The position numbers and the translations under genes are program-made. From Prevotellaceae bacterium HUN156 (GTDB lineage Bacteria; Bacteroidota; Bacteroidia; Bacteroidales; Bacteroidaceae), in assembly GCA_900119285.1 (NCBI GenBank), contig FPIT01000004.1, positions 1-64,000 on the forward strand: a DNA stretch of 64,000 nucleotides, read 5' to 3'. Shown here one piece after another: positions 7,806 through 15,062 of the stretch; positions within the stretch are counted from its first letter, which is position 1; every line of letters starts with the position of its first letter. Below the pieces are notes generated by a model. It worked only from the letters and a program-made list of their open reading frames with translations. It ran no database searches and was not told the DNA's origin.

Positions 7806-8723
7806 ATGAAGACAATATTAAAATCATTGGTGCTGATATTTATCACATCATTTTGCTTGGTTTCGTGTGATGAAAACAAGAAACAATTAAGGGAACAAGT
7901 TCAGAAATTCAACAATACATGCCCAATTTCATTAGGGGGGATAATGACGATTAATAGTGTTGTTCTTCAAGATAACACTGTGGAAATGAAATTTTCTATA
8001 AACGAATCCATAACTCCAATCTCTCTAATTAATAGTCATAAAGAAGATTTTAAAGAGAATCTAAGCATGATTTTGTCAAGAGAATCAAGTAAGATTATGG
8101 TTGAAAACATTGTTAAGGCAAATGCAAGTTTTGTCGCTATTTTTGTAGGAGAACAATCTGGTACTCGTGCAGAATTAGATTTTACTTCCGATGAGCTTAG
8201 AACAGCTCAAGAAAGATTCTCCAATATGACAGAGTCTCAAAAATTGATAGCGAGCAATATAGTAGGGATGAAGATGAGATTACCTGCTAAGGTTGATGAT
8301 ATAACAACGATGACAGGACTTTCCATTACACCTTCTGCTTTAGTATATAAATACGAAGTGAATGATTATGAAACAGGTGAAAGCATAAATCAATTTGTAG
8401 GATTGATGAAAAATATAACAATGTCTCAAATGGCTGCACAGATAGCACAGGATGGTATTATGGGTGAGAGAAACAGAAAATTCTATGAGGCATTAATTGA
8501 TTGCGGTCAAGGAGTTAAAGTTGAGTATCATGAAAGTAATACTGGAAATCGAGCTACATTTGATATTTCTATTTCTGAAATAAAAGATATTTTAAGTGGA
8601 AAGTATCAAAAGAATGCCCCAACAATGGAAGATTGGAATAATTTAGGCAAAGCAGTAGAAGAATTAGAACAGGTTTATGGAGAAGACTCAGTTGGATATT
8701 ATGAAGAAACCGATTATTATTAA
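7806..8723 (+). CDS. Lipoprotein of unknown function
   Basis: 305 residues from the ATG at 7806, chosen because it gives a clean lipoprotein signal peptide ending in LVSC (Cys22); an upstream in-frame start would overlap the kinase stop and add a charged leader. The mature part is mixed alpha/beta without a motif I can name, ends in a Glu/Tyr-rich tail, and should be anchored in the envelope. It is the last intact gene of the kinase cluster and follows the kinase by 25 bases. It could be an outer partner for the kinase or a target of the pathway. Low similarity to anything I recognise; function unassigned. Confidence 0.7.
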   Translation: MKTILKSLVLIFITSFCLVSCDENKKQLREQVQKFNNTCPISLGGIMTINSVVLQDNTVEMKFSINESITPISLINSHKEDFKENLSMILSRESSKIMVENIVKANASFVAIFVGEQSGTRAELDFTSDELRTAQERFSNMTESQKLIASNIVGMKMRLPAKVDDITTMTGLSITPSALVYKYEVNDYETGESINQFVGLMKNITMSQMAAQIAQDGIMGERNRKFYEALIDCGQGVKVEYHESNTGNRATFDISISEIKDILSGKYQKNAPTMEDWNNLGKAVEELEQVYGEDSVGYYEETDYY

Positions 8724-8749
8724 TATTTCAATTATCTGAGAAAGTGAAT

Positions 8750-8839
8750 ATGCAACTCCTACAACCTAACACCACCTTGCAGGGCGGAAAATACAGAATA
8801 GAGCGAGTGTTGGGGCAAGGATGTCATAGGGACAGGTGA
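8750..8839 (+). pseudogene. Truncated start of a second Ser/Thr kinase gene
   Basis: The first 24 codons repeat the beginning of the kinase gene at 6668 almost exactly (MQLLQPNTTLQGG, then YRIERVLGQG), with a few silent and replacement changes. The frame then breaks into a sequence beginning tcatagggacag and stops at 8837-8839. The same 12 bases mark the break of another truncated gene at 23802-23813. This is a remnant of a duplicated kinase that was cut at a small REP-like sequence. Confidence 0.75.
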
Positions 8840-8900
8840 ATGATAGCAAAAGATAAAGCCATCAGGTATTGCTTTCAGTCTTATTCTTAATGTGCAATTA

Positions 8901-8952
8901 ACATAAAAGTTGATTTTCTTACCAAATTATTTGGTGAAATCAACTTTTATGT
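8901..8952. promoter_or_regulatory. Nested palindromic operator of the toxin-antitoxin operon
   Basis: acataaaagttgattt (8901-8916) pairs perfectly with aaatcaacttttatgt (8937-8952), and a second palindrome, accaaattatttggt (8921-8935), lies in its centre. The right arm runs into a TTTATTTTTGC -7-like sequence 30 bases before the toxin start. The arrangement fits an operator bound by the helix-turn-helix antitoxin encoded at 9486. Confidence 0.6.
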
Positions 8953-8981
8953 TTATTTTTGCAGCAGAATAATAAGATGAC

Positions 8982-9464
8982 ATGGAAAGGAATTTATTGA
9001 TAGAACTCTTGGAAGACGGTGAAAAGGTAAGTCTTTATTCGCCGCATTTTGAGGGTGAAGAATACTCTGAGTTTGAAAAGTTCTTGCTGACTTATAAGGA
9101 TGAATATCCTGAGGATGTACGGCAGTTGGTATATAGACTAGATATCATTAAGCGTGATGGCGCAGCAGACCGCCATTTCCGCTATGAAGGAACAAAGCGT
9201 GATAGGGTGATGGCATTGCCTTCACATCTTGAAACGACATCTCTTAGATTGTATTTGCTGAATATTGAGGCAAAGATACTGATATTAGGTAATGGTGGAC
9301 TGAAACAAACAGCAACGTATCAAGAGGATGAGGGGCTTCATCGTCAGGTGAAAACTCTTCAAAAGATTGATATCGAATTGAAGCAAAGAGAGAAGGATAA
9401 GGTGATTGTTGTAAAAGGCACTCAACTTCTTGGTGAACTATCTTTTGCAATAGATGATAAATAG
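8982..9464 (+). CDS. HigB/RelE-like toxin candidate (phage Gp49-like)
   Basis: 160 residues, cytoplasmic. The middle contains a strand-rich region with HFRYEGTKRDRV near 68-79 and LRLYLLNIEAKILILGNGGLK near 88-108, the order expected in HigB/Gp49-type toxins of the RelE superfamily, which cut mRNA at the ribosome. The toxin gene comes first and a helix-turn-helix protein follows 21 bases later, the HigBA gene order. The catalytic residues cannot be assigned with certainty, so the toxin call depends on both context and this fold pattern. Confidence 0.65.
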   Translation: MERNLLIELLEDGEKVSLYSPHFEGEEYSEFEKFLLTYKDEYPEDVRQLVYRLDIIKRDGAADRHFRYEGTKRDRVMALPSHLETTSLRLYLLNIEAKILILGNGGLKQTATYQEDEGLHRQVKTLQKIDIELKQREKDKVIVVKGTQLLGELSFAIDDK

Positions 9465-9485
9465 ATATTATAGAAGGGGGTAATT

Positions 9486-9812
9486 ATGAAGACAAACAAG
9501 ATTATGGATGAAATTCGTAGTACGATTTCACCAGAAACAAAGTATCAGATGGATTTGTCTGTGGCTATTGCGAATCGTATCTATGAGATTCTTGAAGCCA
9601 AAGGAATGTCGCAGAAGGATTTCGCTCGTTTGATGGGGAAAACTGAGACTGAGGTAAGTCGTTGGTTGTCTGGAACTCATAATCTGACGTTGGCTACCAT
9701 TAGCAAGATTTCTACTACTCTTGGTGAGCAGATTGTTAAAGTTACAGACTATTCCATTGAGCCTGCAGTCTATGAGTTTGAACCAATGGTGGCTGCAGAA
9801 GGATGTGATTAG
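9486..9812 (+). CDS. XRE-family helix-turn-helix antitoxin
   Basis: 108 residues. The central XRE domain spans about 30-85, with the recognition region KGMSQKDFARLMGKTETEVSR and the following WLSGTHNLTLATI, typical of HTH_3. The N-terminus is helical, and the C-terminus (about 86-108) is flexible and acidic, where antitoxins usually hold the toxin. Antitoxins of this type bind palindromes in their own promoter; the nested palindrome at 8901-8952 is a good candidate site. A strong hairpin terminator follows 43 bases after the stop. Confidence 0.8.
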   Translation: MKTNKIMDEIRSTISPETKYQMDLSVAIANRIYEILEAKGMSQKDFARLMGKTETEVSRWLSGTHNLTLATISKISTTLGEQIVKVTDYSIEPAVYEFEPMVAAEGCD

Positions 9813-9854
9813 GTATTATAATAAGGTATAATGTAGCTTTAAACCTTTTTTATG

Positions 9855-9879
9855 ACACAGCGGGACTGTCCCGCTGTGT
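9855..9879 (+). terminator. Terminator after the toxin-antitoxin pair
   Basis: acacagcggga pairs perfectly with tcccgctgtgt around a 3-base loop and is followed by a T-rich stretch. Its core gggactgtccc resembles the REP-like GGGAC sequences elsewhere in the window. Confidence 0.65.
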
Positions 9880-9919
9880 TGTTATTTCCTTCTCTCTTCC
9901 TAAAAAATGTAAAGGGTTC

Positions 9920-9950
9920 TTGCATATTTCAATAAAAGTAAATACCTTTG
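9920..9950 (+). promoter_or_regulatory. Promoter of the TraB/GumN gene
   Basis: TTG at 9920-9922 and TACCTTTG at 9943-9950 with 20 bases between them, 43 bases ahead of the start codon. Confidence 0.6.
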
Positions 9951-9993
9951 CAGAATAGACTTTCTAAGTAAAACTAAACGATTATTTAACACA

Positions 9994-10899
9994 ATGAAGA
10001 AAACCATTATCACAGCACTGCTCCTTAGTATGGTGACAGTTAATCTGTCTGCTCAGTTGCTCTACAAAATCAGTGGCAAAGGTCTTGCTGCTCCGTCTTA
10101 TATCGTTGGTACATACCATCTTGCTCCAAGCACATTTGCGGATTCTATTCCTGGCATTCGTAAGGCTATGGCTGACTGTCAGCAAACCTATGGTGAACTG
10201 GTGACCGCCCAGGTGATGAGTGCCGACAGTGTGGCGATACTCCAGCAGGCTATGTTGTTGCCCGATGACATGACAATAGACAAGGTTCTGTCTGCTGAAG
10301 AGATGACGCGACTGAATAATTATATGAAAACGCTGATGGGCATAGACTTTACCAATCCAGTTCTCAAACAGCAGATGGGTAAGATGAGTCCTCAGGGACT
10401 CAATACCACCCTGACAATGCTGGGCTTTATGAAGAAAGAGGGTAATGTAAATCCTAACGCTCTTCTTGACGATTATTTCCAGAAAGAGGCACTTGCCCAA
10501 GGAAAAGGTGTGGGCGGTCTGGAAACTATTGAGTTCCAAATTCGTGTCTTGTTCAAGGGTGTTACGCTGGAGCGTCAGAAGGAAGGACTGATGTGTCTGA
10601 TTGATAATGCTGAATTTAATGAGGAGTTGACAGAGAAAGTACGTAGTGCCTATTACGCTCAGGACCTTGCCGCTCTCAAGGAGGCTATTGAGACTAAACT
10701 TCACAATCATTGCGACAGTACTCCCGAAGAGGATGCACAGCTGTTATATAACCGTAATGCTGACTGGGTGACTAAGATGCCTGCCATCATGAATCAGAAG
10801 CCAACGCTCTTTGCTGTTGGTGCTGGCCACCTGCCAGGTCCTAAAGGTGTACTAACCCTGCTTCGCAATGCCGGCTATCAAGTTGAAGCAGTAAAATGA
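9994..10899 (+). CDS. TraB/GumN family secreted protein
   Basis: 301 residues with a signal peptide of about 20 residues (LLLSMVTVNLSAQ). The mature part starts with YKISGKGLAAPSYIVGTYHLAP and ends with FAVGAGHLPG followed by a Gly-x-x-x-L-L-R helix: the two GxxH motifs that define the TraB/GumN (TIKI) superfamily, which includes putative metal-dependent proteases. Length fits the family. It has its own promoter and is followed after 38 bases by another secreted-protein gene. The substrate is unknown; it should act in the periplasm. Confidence 0.85.
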   Translation: MKKTIITALLLSMVTVNLSAQLLYKISGKGLAAPSYIVGTYHLAPSTFADSIPGIRKAMADCQQTYGELVTAQVMSADSVAILQQAMLLPDDMTIDKVLSAEEMTRLNNYMKTLMGIDFTNPVLKQQMGKMSPQGLNTTLTMLGFMKKEGNVNPNALLDDYFQKEALAQGKGVGGLETIEFQIRVLFKGVTLERQKEGLMCLIDNAEFNEELTEKVRSAYYAQDLAALKEAIETKLHNHCDSTPEEDAQLLYNRNADWVTKMPAIMNQKPTLFAVGAGHLPGPKGVLTLLRNAGYQVEAVK

Positions 10900-10937
10900 T
10901 TATATTTTTATTCTGATAATAGAGACTTAGTACGTTA

Positions 10938-11948
10938 ATGAAAAAGATTACTCTCTTGATGCTGGCATTTGTAGTGTCAGTAGTTTGTTCTGCGAACTCA
11001 CCAGTTGTTATTCCTGAAGGTCTGAATACAGAGACTTATGGATTTAAGGCTACGGTATTGATGAATGGTGATACTAAAACCAGTGATTTTGATACTCAGT
11101 TGGAAGTGGGTTTTGATGGTGATGACATTTATATTCAAGGCTTCTCTATCGATACTCCAGAATTTTGGGTGAAAGGAAGCAAGAATGCTGATGGTAACTA
11201 TGTGATTCCTTCTAATCAATATATGGGTACATGGGATGTCGGTGGCATTGGCTGGTATGTGATGGACTATTACTTCACGGCTGTTGATGAGCAGAGTCAG
11301 TTGGCTGATGTAGTCTTTACGGTGGATACTGAAAACAAAACGATAAGCAATAACCAGACGCTTGTAGTAAATGGTGCCGAAAACGAGGTGTATCCTTATT
11401 ATACGCTTACCGATGGCATTTTCCACTTTATTCCAGAGGTGGCTGCTATGCCTGCCAATCCTTCTGTCGTAGATTTCGTAACTACAGGTGATTATCCTTG
11501 GGTGGCATTTAATATTCCTACTGTTGGTACTAATGGGGAAGAGCTGCTCATGAAGCGTTTGTCTTATCAGATATGGGTAGAGAAGGAGGGCGAACTGTCT
11601 GCGCTGACTCTTACTAAGAATCTTTATGATTATCTGACAGAGGACATGAGCGTTATTCCTTATTCTTTCTCTGATATGACTGATATTCTCAGAGGTGGTG
11701 AGAAGGTGTATCTGTTCCAAGGCAAAGAGCTGAAAACATGGAATAATATCGGTGTGAAGTGTATCTATACAGGTGGAGGGGTAACTAACGAGACTCCTAT
11801 TGTATGGGAGGATGGCACAACAACGGGTATTAGTAATGTGAAGACGAATGTTGACAAGGCAGCTATCTACAATATGAATGGTCAGCGCGTTCATGTCGCA
11901 AAGAAAGGCCTCTACATTATTAATGGCCGAAAGGTCGTAGTAAAGTAA
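10938..11948 (+). CDS. Secreted protein with a type IX sorting tail
   Basis: 336 residues, signal peptide to about residue 20 (VVSVVCSAN). The mature part is rich in beta-strand with repeated Gly/Asp turns, no catalytic motif seen. The last 35 residues (A-I-Y-N-M-N-G-Q-R-V, then KGLYIINGRKVVVK) are the C-terminal sorting domain used by the type IX secretion system in Prevotella and relatives, so the protein is exported across the outer membrane and probably attached to the surface. Function otherwise unknown. Confidence 0.75.
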   Translation: MKKITLLMLAFVVSVVCSANSPVVIPEGLNTETYGFKATVLMNGDTKTSDFDTQLEVGFDGDDIYIQGFSIDTPEFWVKGSKNADGNYVIPSNQYMGTWDVGGIGWYVMDYYFTAVDEQSQLADVVFTVDTENKTISNNQTLVVNGAENEVYPYYTLTDGIFHFIPEVAAMPANPSVVDFVTTGDYPWVAFNIPTVGTNGEELLMKRLSYQIWVEKEGELSALTLTKNLYDYLTEDMSVIPYSFSDMTDILRGGEKVYLFQGKELKTWNNIGVKCIYTGGGVTNETPIVWEDGTTTGISNVKTNVDKAAIYNMNGQRVHVAKKGLYIINGRKVVVK

Positions 11949-11963
11949 GAGACAATAAAAAAG

Positions 11964-12000
11964 ATAATAGGATGTAACTGAGGCAGATACATCCTATTAT
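11964..12000 (+). terminator. Hairpin after the secreted-protein gene
   Basis: ataataggatgta (11964-11976) pairs perfectly with tacatcctattat (11988-12000), starting 16 bases after the stop codon. It is followed by tgttagttgt. Confidence 0.55.
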
Positions 12001-12014
12001 TGTTAGTTGTAACG

Positions 12015-12043
12015 AAAATTAAAAAGCAGCCTTCAAGGCTGCT
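12015..12043 (-). terminator. Terminator of the initiator tRNA
   Basis: Read on the minus strand, agcagcctt pairs with aaggctgct (12025-12043) and is followed by a T-rich run, directly downstream of the tRNA. Confidence 0.65.
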
Positions 12044-12047
12044 GTAG

Positions 12048-12120
12048 TTGCGGAGGCAGGATTCGAACATGCGACCTCCAGGTTATGAGCCTGGCGAGCT
12101 ACCAACTGCTCCACTCCGCG
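12048..12120 (-). tRNA. tRNA-Met(CAT), initiator type
   Basis: 73 bases. The anticodon loop is CTCATAA and the 5' end reads CGCGGAGTGGAGCAG. Position 1 (C) faces A at 72, the unpaired end that marks initiator tRNAs, and the overall text follows the E. coli initiator closely. CCA is not encoded. Two oddities: the anticodon stem is CCAGG/CCTGG, so the first of the three usual G:C pairs is A:U, and the T-stem is GCATG/CCTGC with a U:C mismatch at 52:62. It stands alone with its own promoter and terminator. Confidence 0.9.
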
Positions 12121-12142
12121 ATGTTTTTTTCTTAAGCGGGTG

Positions 12143-12174
12143 CAAAGGTACGACTATTTTTTGGAATATGCAAA
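12143..12174 (-). promoter_or_regulatory. Promoter of the initiator tRNA
   Basis: On the minus strand TTTG (12174-12171) and TACCTTTG (12150-12143) are 20 bases apart and end 22 bases upstream of the tRNA. Confidence 0.6.
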
Positions 12175-12229
12175 TATTTCGCGAAAAAAGTGGCAATAGA
12201 AACTATTTTGGCACTTTTCTTTCCAATTA

Positions 12230-12284
12230 TTTGGTCGTTTCAGAACTATTTTCTAATTTTGCACACTATAATTTAAATGTGCAA
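12230..12284 (+). promoter_or_regulatory. Promoter and palindromic operator of the TetR gene
   Basis: TTTG at 12230-12233 and TAATTTTG at 12254-12261 form a promoter with 20-base spacing. ttgcaca (12259-12265) and tgtgcaa (12278-12284) form an inverted repeat overlapping the -7 box and transcription start, a fitting site for autoregulation by the TetR protein. Confidence 0.55.
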
Positions 12285-12313
12285 TACACGAAAAATTTGA
12301 GAGGAGAGAAACT

Positions 12314-12907
12314 ATGTCAATATCAAAGACAAGACAGAAGTTGGTGGATGTAGCGCGTCAGCTATTTGCCAAGAATGGCTTGGAGAGTACGACGATGAAT
12401 GACATCGCACAGTCTTCAGGCAAAGGAAGACGCACCCTTTATACCTACTTCAAGTCGAAGGAGGATATCTATTATGCCGTGATTGAGTCGGAATTGGAGC
12501 GCCTGTCTGATCAGTTAGATGAGGTAGCTGCCAAGCGTATTCCCCCTCAGGAGAAGATTATTGAGTTGATTTATCTGCATCTGAGCATGATTCGCGAAAC
12601 GGTAGTGCGCAATGGTAATCTTCGTGCCGAGTTCTTCCGTAATATCTGGATGGTAGAGAAGGTACGCAAGAACTTCGACGATGCTGAGATAGAATTGTTC
12701 CGCAAGGTGTTCCGTGAAGGCAAGGAAGACGGCGAGTTTGATATTGACAATGTTGACCTTGTGGCTGACATCACTCACTATTGTATCAAAGGTCTTGAGG
12801 TGCCATATATCTATGGTCGCATAGCTCATGGTATGACGGAAGAGGCTACGAAGCCTCAGGTTGCCAAAATTGTATATAGCGCTTTGGGAAAGAGGGTGAA
12901 GAGTTGA
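12314..12907 (+). CDS. TetR-family transcriptional regulator
   Basis: 197 residues. The N-terminal helix-turn-helix follows the TetR pattern: ARQLFAKNGLESTTMNDIA (14-32), then GKGRRTLYTYFKSKEDIYYAVIE with the conserved Y-F-K-S-K-E. The C-terminal helical domain should bind a ligand and form dimers. A purine-rich ribosome site (gaggagagaaac) precedes the ATG. It is followed by fabG on the same strand, so fatty-acid or membrane state is a plausible signal, but nothing proves it. The stop codon is the first TGA of a 7-bp repeat array. Confidence 0.88.
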   Translation: MSISKTRQKLVDVARQLFAKNGLESTTMNDIAQSSGKGRRTLYTYFKSKEDIYYAVIESELERLSDQLDEVAAKRIPPQEKIIELIYLHLSMIRETVVRNGNLRAEFFRNIWMVEKVRKNFDDAEIELFRKVFREGKEDGEFDIDNVDLVADITHYCIKGLEVPYIYGRIAHGMTEEATKPQVAKIVYSALGKRVKS

Positions 12908-12937
12908 CAGTTGATAGTTGACAGTTGACAATTGACA
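12903..12937 (+). repeat. 7-bp tandem array at the end of the TetR gene
   Basis: Five units: gttgaca, gttgata, gttgaca, gttgaca, attgaca. Each has TGA in the centre; because the period is 7, stops occur in all three frames. The gene's own stop (12905-12907) is the first of them. Confidence 0.75.
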
Positions 12938-12983
12938 AATAAAGTAATAACGAAATAACACAATTAAAGAAAGAAAAAGAATT

Positions 12984-13721
12984 ATGGGATTATTAGAAGG
13001 AAAGACAGCGCTGATTACTGGTGCTGCACGTGGTATCGGTAAGGCTATTGCCTTGAAGTTTGCTGCTGAGGGTGCTAATATTGCATTCACTGACTTGCAG
13101 GTTAACGAAGAAACTGAGAAGGAAATTGCCGCTTTAGGTGTCAAGGCTAAGAGCTATGCCTCTAATGCTGCCGACTTCGCTCAGACCGAGGAAGTTGTTA
13201 AGGCTGTAAAGGAAGAGTTCGGTGCTATTGATATTCTGGTCAACAATGCTGGTATCACTAAGGACGGTCTGATGCTTCGCATGACCGAGCAGCAGTGGGA
13301 TGCAGTTATCGCTGTTAATTTGAAGTCTGCATTCAATTTCATCCACGCTTGTGTACCTGTTATGATGCGTCAGCGTGGTGGTTCTATCATCAATATGGCT
13401 TCTGTTGTAGGTGTTCATGGTAATGCTGGTCAGGCCAACTATGCCGCTTCTAAGGCTGGTCTTATTGCTCTGGCTAAGTCTATTGGTCAGGAGATGGGTC
13501 CAAAGGGTATCCGTGCTAATGCTATTGCCCCTGGTTTCATTGAGACAGCTATGACTGCAGCTCTGCCTGAGGAAGTACGTAACGAGTGGAAGAACAAGAT
13601 TCCTCTCCGTCGCGGTGGTCAGGTAGAGGATATCGCTAATGTTGCTACCTTCTTGGCATCTGATATGTCAAGCTATGTTAGCGGTCAGGTTATCCAGGTT
13701 GATGGTGGTATGAATATGTAA
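12984..13721 (+). CDS. fabG: 3-oxoacyl-ACP reductase
   Basis: 245 residues, a classical short-chain dehydrogenase/reductase of fatty-acid synthesis that reduces 3-oxoacyl-ACP with NADPH. The Rossmann motif TGAARGIG lies at 12-19, NNAG at 87-90, and the catalytic set is Ser140, Tyr153 and Lys157 (YAASK), with Asn112 in AVNLKS. The C-terminus GQVIQVDGGMNM is typical of FabG. It follows the TetR gene by 76 bases, most of which is a 7-bp repeat array, and ends before a clear terminator. The cell may hold other FabG-like enzymes, so the main biosynthetic role is likely but not certain. Confidence 0.9.
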   Translation: MGLLEGKTALITGAARGIGKAIALKFAAEGANIAFTDLQVNEETEKEIAALGVKAKSYASNAADFAQTEEVVKAVKEEFGAIDILVNNAGITKDGLMLRMTEQQWDAVIAVNLKSAFNFIHACVPVMMRQRGGSIINMASVVGVHGNAGQANYAASKAGLIALAKSIGQEMGPKGIRANAIAPGFIETAMTAALPEEVRNEWKNKIPLRRGGQVEDIANVATFLASDMSSYVSGQVIQVDGGMNM

Positions 13722-13749
13722 TCATATTGTCTTCCACAGACACTTTTAT

Positions 13750-13800
13750 CCTCATTTGTTTCAAAGAAACGTAAATTTTCTTGAGACAAATGAGGGTTTT
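13750..13800 (+). terminator. Terminator after fabG
   Basis: cctcatttgt (13750-13759) pairs with acaaatgagg (13786-13795), with a further inner stem, and is followed by a T-run. Confidence 0.7.
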
Positions 13801-13853
13801 TCGTAAATAATTACTATTTTTGTGGCATTAAATCAAAATCTAACCGAATAGCT

Positions 13854-15020
13854 ATGGAAGAAAAGATGCTTAATGCCGATGCTCTTGGCTATCTTGATGA
13901 AGCCATGTTTACCTCTTCTTTGATTAGTAAGAAGGAGCGCGAAACCAAAGAAACTGATTGGGAAAATGTTTATCCCTGTACCAAGGCTGAGACCGAGCAG
14001 ATGGAACAGCTGCTCCAAAAAGCGAATGCTGTGGTTGAAGATCCTCGCGACCAAGCGTATAGCGAGCGCTATCAGGCTTTGTCTGAGGTAGTCGATTGGT
14101 CAAAGAAACGATATGCGTCGTGGAAATGGTCGCTCATTGCTGGCGCTTTGTTGGGCGCAGGCATCTTCTATTATTTTTATAACGACCAGCAGAAGGACAT
14201 CGCTCAGGCTAAGGTGGAACAGGAACAGGTGAACCAGTGGAAAGAAGCGGAAGTAGCTGAGGTTCCTTATAGTGTCTGTGCTACTGAGCATGCCAAGGAT
14301 GACTATGCCATGCGCCTGACATCGGCAGAGAGGTATAAAATATATAAGCTCGTTGACTTGAAGGCCTCTGTTGAGACTGCTGAAAAGAGTGTCAAAGAGT
14401 ATCAGCATCAGGCCGATACGGCTAAAGTTCAGAAGAACATAGACAAGTATCAGCAACAGGTGGAGGCTTCGGCTAATAGTGTGGCCAAGTATCGTGCTGA
14501 ATACGATTCCATCAATGCCATGGACTTTGCGCAGGTTCACGCCATGGCGATAAGTGATATGGATAAGCATGTGGATAATCAGGAGTCATGGGGCAACACC
14601 CTTTATGGATATATGATATTCCTGTTAGTCCTTATTCCTCTTTATATTATCACGGGCTATCCTCATGGTTATACCATTACGCGTCATCGTCGCCGTTCCG
14701 GTTGTCTCAATATCTTCCGCAAGGTAGGCTTTGGTTTGGCATCTTTCTGTTTCGGCACAGGTGTCGCTATGAATCTGTTGTCCGGCTATAGCGAGAAGAC
14801 TACCGATCCTAATGGCAGTACGCAAACAGAGAAAAAGAGTGACATCGGCAATGTCCTGATTGTTGCATTGAAGGTAATCTTGATGATTGTCGGAGCCTTT
14901 ATCTTCTGCATCGTAGCTTCACTGGTGATGACGATAGAGACCATTTCCGGACTTATTGAAAACTTCAACTGGTCTGGTTGGATGCGCAAGTTGTTTCCTT
15001 CTAAGAAAAAGGAAGACTAA
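13854..15020 (+). CDS. Membrane protein with a coiled-coil domain, function unknown
   Basis: 388 residues. A soluble N-terminal part (1-88) leads to one membrane helix (about 91-108), then a long Gln/Lys/Glu-rich segment (110-240) that reads as coiled coil, then three hydrophobic helices (about 252-268, 284-303 and 335-358) and a basic C-terminal tail. The coiled coil would lie between helices one and two, outside the membrane. I do not recognise a family motif. The gene has a TATTTTTG -7-like sequence upstream and stands just before the pseudouridine synthase gene, whose promoter overlaps the gap. Confidence 0.6.
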   Translation: MEEKMLNADALGYLDEAMFTSSLISKKERETKETDWENVYPCTKAETEQMEQLLQKANAVVEDPRDQAYSERYQALSEVVDWSKKRYASWKWSLIAGALLGAGIFYYFYNDQQKDIAQAKVEQEQVNQWKEAEVAEVPYSVCATEHAKDDYAMRLTSAERYKIYKLVDLKASVETAEKSVKEYQHQADTAKVQKNIDKYQQQVEASANSVAKYRAEYDSINAMDFAQVHAMAISDMDKHVDNQESWGNTLYGYMIFLLVLIPLYIITGYPHGYTITRHRRRSGCLNIFRKVGFGLASFCFGTGVAMNLLSGYSEKTTDPNGSTQTEKKSDIGNVLIVALKVILMIVGAFIFCIVASLVMTIETISGLIENFNWSGWMRKLFPSKKKED

Positions 15021-15062
15021 AATTTGGCAGTTTCCGTCCTTCTTCGTAATTTTGCAGACGTT

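Noticed and set aside
12048-12353. Open frame on the plus strand over the initiator tRNA and TetR promoter
   Set aside because: It begins inside the antisense of a tRNA and overlaps promoter elements; not a gene.
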